Source: Dethiobacter sp.
GTDB taxonomy: Bacteria; Bacillota; Dethiobacteria; Dethiobacterales; Dethiobacteraceae
NCBI GenBank assembly: GCA_020725465.1
Contig: DYEY01000018.1
Location: forward strand, 1-64,000
Direction of reading: 5' to 3'
Length of the DNA stretch: 64,000 nucleotides
A program made the position numbers and the translations under genes. This document shows positions 62,784 through 64,000 of the stretch, in pieces. The first letter of the stretch is position 1. Each line of letters starts with the position of its first letter. The notes under the pieces are model-generated. The model saw nothing but the letters and a program-made list of their open reading frames with translations. It did not search any database and was not told where the DNA came from.

Positions 62784-63807
62784 CTTTATGTCCTCCCAGC
62801 TGCCGGCCCATTGCTGAAGCCAGGCGCTTCAGATCGTCCATCAACAGGGTGAAGTTTTCCACCGTAAGAGACTGGGGACCGTCGGAGAGTGCCTCCTCCG
62901 GCCGGGGGTGAACCTCTATCATCAGCCCGTCAGCCCCCGCCGCCAGGGCGGCCTTGGCCATGGCCGGCACGTAACGCCAGTTGCCGGTACCGTGGCTCGG
63001 GTCAACCACCACCGGCAGGTGGCTCATTTGTTTCACCACCGCCACCGCACTCAAATCCAGGGTGTTCCGGGTGTAAGTTTCAAAAGTGCGCACTCCCCGC
63101 TCACAGAGAATCACCTGGTAGTTCCCGCCGGACATAATATATTCCGCTGCCATCAGCCACTCCTCAATGGTGGCGGACAGGCCCCGTTTCAGGAGTACCG
63201 GCTTGTGCAGGCGCCCCAGCTCACGCAGCAGGTAAAAGTTCTGCATATTGCGCGCGCCCACCTGAATAATATCGGCATATTCATTAATTAAATCAACGTT
63301 GTATTGGCTGGTGACCTCGGTCACCACCGGCAGTCCCGTTTTTTCCCGGGCCAGGGCCAGCATTTTCAGGCCGTCCTCCTCCAGGCCCTGAAAAGAATAC
63401 GGCGAAGTCCTGGGTTTAAAAGCCCCGCCCCGCAGGACATGGGCACCTGCTTTTTTTACCCCTTCCGCCGCTGTGAGCACCTGTTCCTCGCTTTCCACGG
63501 CGCAGGGACCCGCCATAATCATAACCTCATCCCCACCGATGCCAGCCGCCCCTACCTTAAAGACCGAGTCCTCCGGCTTAAACTCCCTGCTCACCAGCTT
63601 GAACGGCCGGGAAATGGGCACCATTTTTTCCACGAAAGGCAGGGCTTCCAGACCCATGGACATCACCAGTTTCCGGTCGCCGATGGCCCCGATAATAGTC
63701 CGCTGCTCGCCCACCGACAAATGGACGCCAAGCCCCACTTTTTTAAGCCTCTCCACCACCTGGTTTATCTCTTCTTCCCGTACACCGGGATTCATTACAA
63801 TAATCAC
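62770..63807 (-). CDS. aroF: DAHP synthase (AroF/type I beta with N-terminal regulatory domain)
   Basis: 345 aa from a GTG 8 nt after GGGAGG. An N-terminal ferredoxin-like domain (residues 1-70) is followed by the KDPS/DAHPS barrel: [14 protein letters not shown] near residue 96, [17 protein letters not shown] near 128, and [13 protein letters not shown] near 270. It starts the shikimate pathway and heads an operon under a T-box leader. Confidence 0.96.
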   Translation of the reverse strand: MIIVMNPGVREEEINQVVERLKKVGLGVHLSVGEQRTIIGAIGDRKLVMSMGLEALPFVEKMVPISRPFKLVSREFKPEDSVFKVGAAGIGGDEVMIMAGPCAVESEEQVLTAAEGVKKAGAHVLRGGAFKPRTSPYSFQGLEEDGLKMLALAREKTGLPVVTEVTSQYNVDLINEYADIIQVGARNMQNFYLLRELGRLHKPVLLKRGLSATIEEWLMAAEYIMSGGNYQVILCERGVRTFETYTRNTLDLSAVAVVKQMSHLPVVVDPSHGTGNWRYVPAMAKAALAAGADGLMIEVHPRPEEALSDGPQSLTVENFTLLMDDLKRLASAMGRQLGGHKVAAV

Positions 63808-64000
63808 AAAAAATGCCTCCCTTTATTTTTTCTTTGCCCTTAGTCTTTAGTCTTTCCCTTTATACCCCGCCGGTTTTCCCCTATACGCATAGTCGCTCTC
63901 CAAAAGTCATCCCCCCATCATAGACCCTTTGCAAAAAAGTAAATCCGTCCCTCAGGGACGGATTTTTATCCGCGGTACCACCTTGATTGGCCAAAACAGG
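63808..64000 (-). promoter_or_regulatory. T-box riboswitch leader of the aroF operon (3' part)
   Basis: On the minus strand the T-box sequence AAGGTGGTACCGCGG lies at 63970-63984, overlapping the antiterminator, followed by the terminator hairpin at 63941-63965 and a T run. The stem I and specifier codon are off the right edge. The element senses uncharged tRNA; an aromatic amino acid tRNA is expected for this operon. The remaining bases to the aroF start, about 63809-63930, show no other feature. Confidence 0.93.
63934..63965 (-). terminator. T-box terminator hairpin
   Basis: AAATCCGTCCCTcagggacggattt on the plus strand (63941-63965) forms a 10-bp-plus stem; on the minus strand ACTTTTTT follows. 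Pairing of the T-box with tRNA would disrupt it and allow aroF transcription. Confidence 0.9.

Overview
The window looks like part of the chromosome of a spore-former-related, anaerobic, moderately GC-rich Firmicute (class Clostridia, Desulfotomaculum/Pelotomaculum/Moorella-like). The evidence is a T-box leader, a bacillithiol cluster (bshC-bshB1-bshA), short HisG with HisZ, a SpoIIE-type phosphatase, recJ-relA-dtd order, many GTG/TTG starts with strong Shine-Dalgarno sites, and a molybdopterin respiratory enzyme. The genus is inference. Almost every gene is on the minus strand; only the LysR regulator (30926-31852) and the SH3-amidase (33563-35212) are on the plus strand. No tRNA, rRNA or transposase gene was recognised.

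Region 1 (1-17171) is a composite CRISPR-Cas locus. Two repeats of an array running off the left edge lie beside csa1, cas4, cas2 and cas1. Upstream, in transcription order from 17171, come a WYL-domain regulator, a type III-A module (cas10/csm1, an unusual csm2, csm3, csm4, a CARF-HEPN ribonuclease), cas6, and a type I-B (Tneap/Cst-type) module (cst1/cas8, cst2/cas7, cas5, cas3). Gaps from the regulator to cas3 are under about 60 bp, so this is probably one operon, with one Cas6 serving both effectors. Two features stand out. The csm2 gene encodes a zinc-ribbon domain followed by two tandem, recognisably homologous Csm2 domains. No csm5 gene is present. This is my best candidate for an undescribed system.

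Region 2 (17377-25400) is accessory: an SLC13-type transporter, a HepT-MntA toxin-antitoxin pair, an Acr3 arsenite pump with a small thioredoxin, a MoaD/ThiS-like sulfur carrier with a zinc-ribbon membrane protein, a truncated 7TM-PAS sensor, and tatC. A perfect 36-bp direct repeat with promoter-like features occurs twice (21331 and 23163).

Region 3 (24650-33364) is a sulfur/selenium/arsenic-type respiratory and transport region: a TorD-like chaperone, a Tat-exported lipoprotein-like molybdopterin oxidoreductase, a membrane-anchored four-cluster ferredoxin and tatC, then YeeE/YedE transporter, LysR regulator, TusA-like protein and a PF03773 permease.

Region 4 (33563-64000) is mostly core: cell-wall amidase, dtd, relA, recJ, a LapA-like protein, a CDF transporter, secF and secD, a P-loop protein, a SpoIIE phosphatase, aroB, aroC, lgt, ogt, an Rrf2 regulator, histidinol phosphatase, the his operon (hisZ-G-D-B-H-A-F-IE, no hisC), the bacillithiol genes, and aroA-tyrA-aroF under a T-box leader at the right edge.
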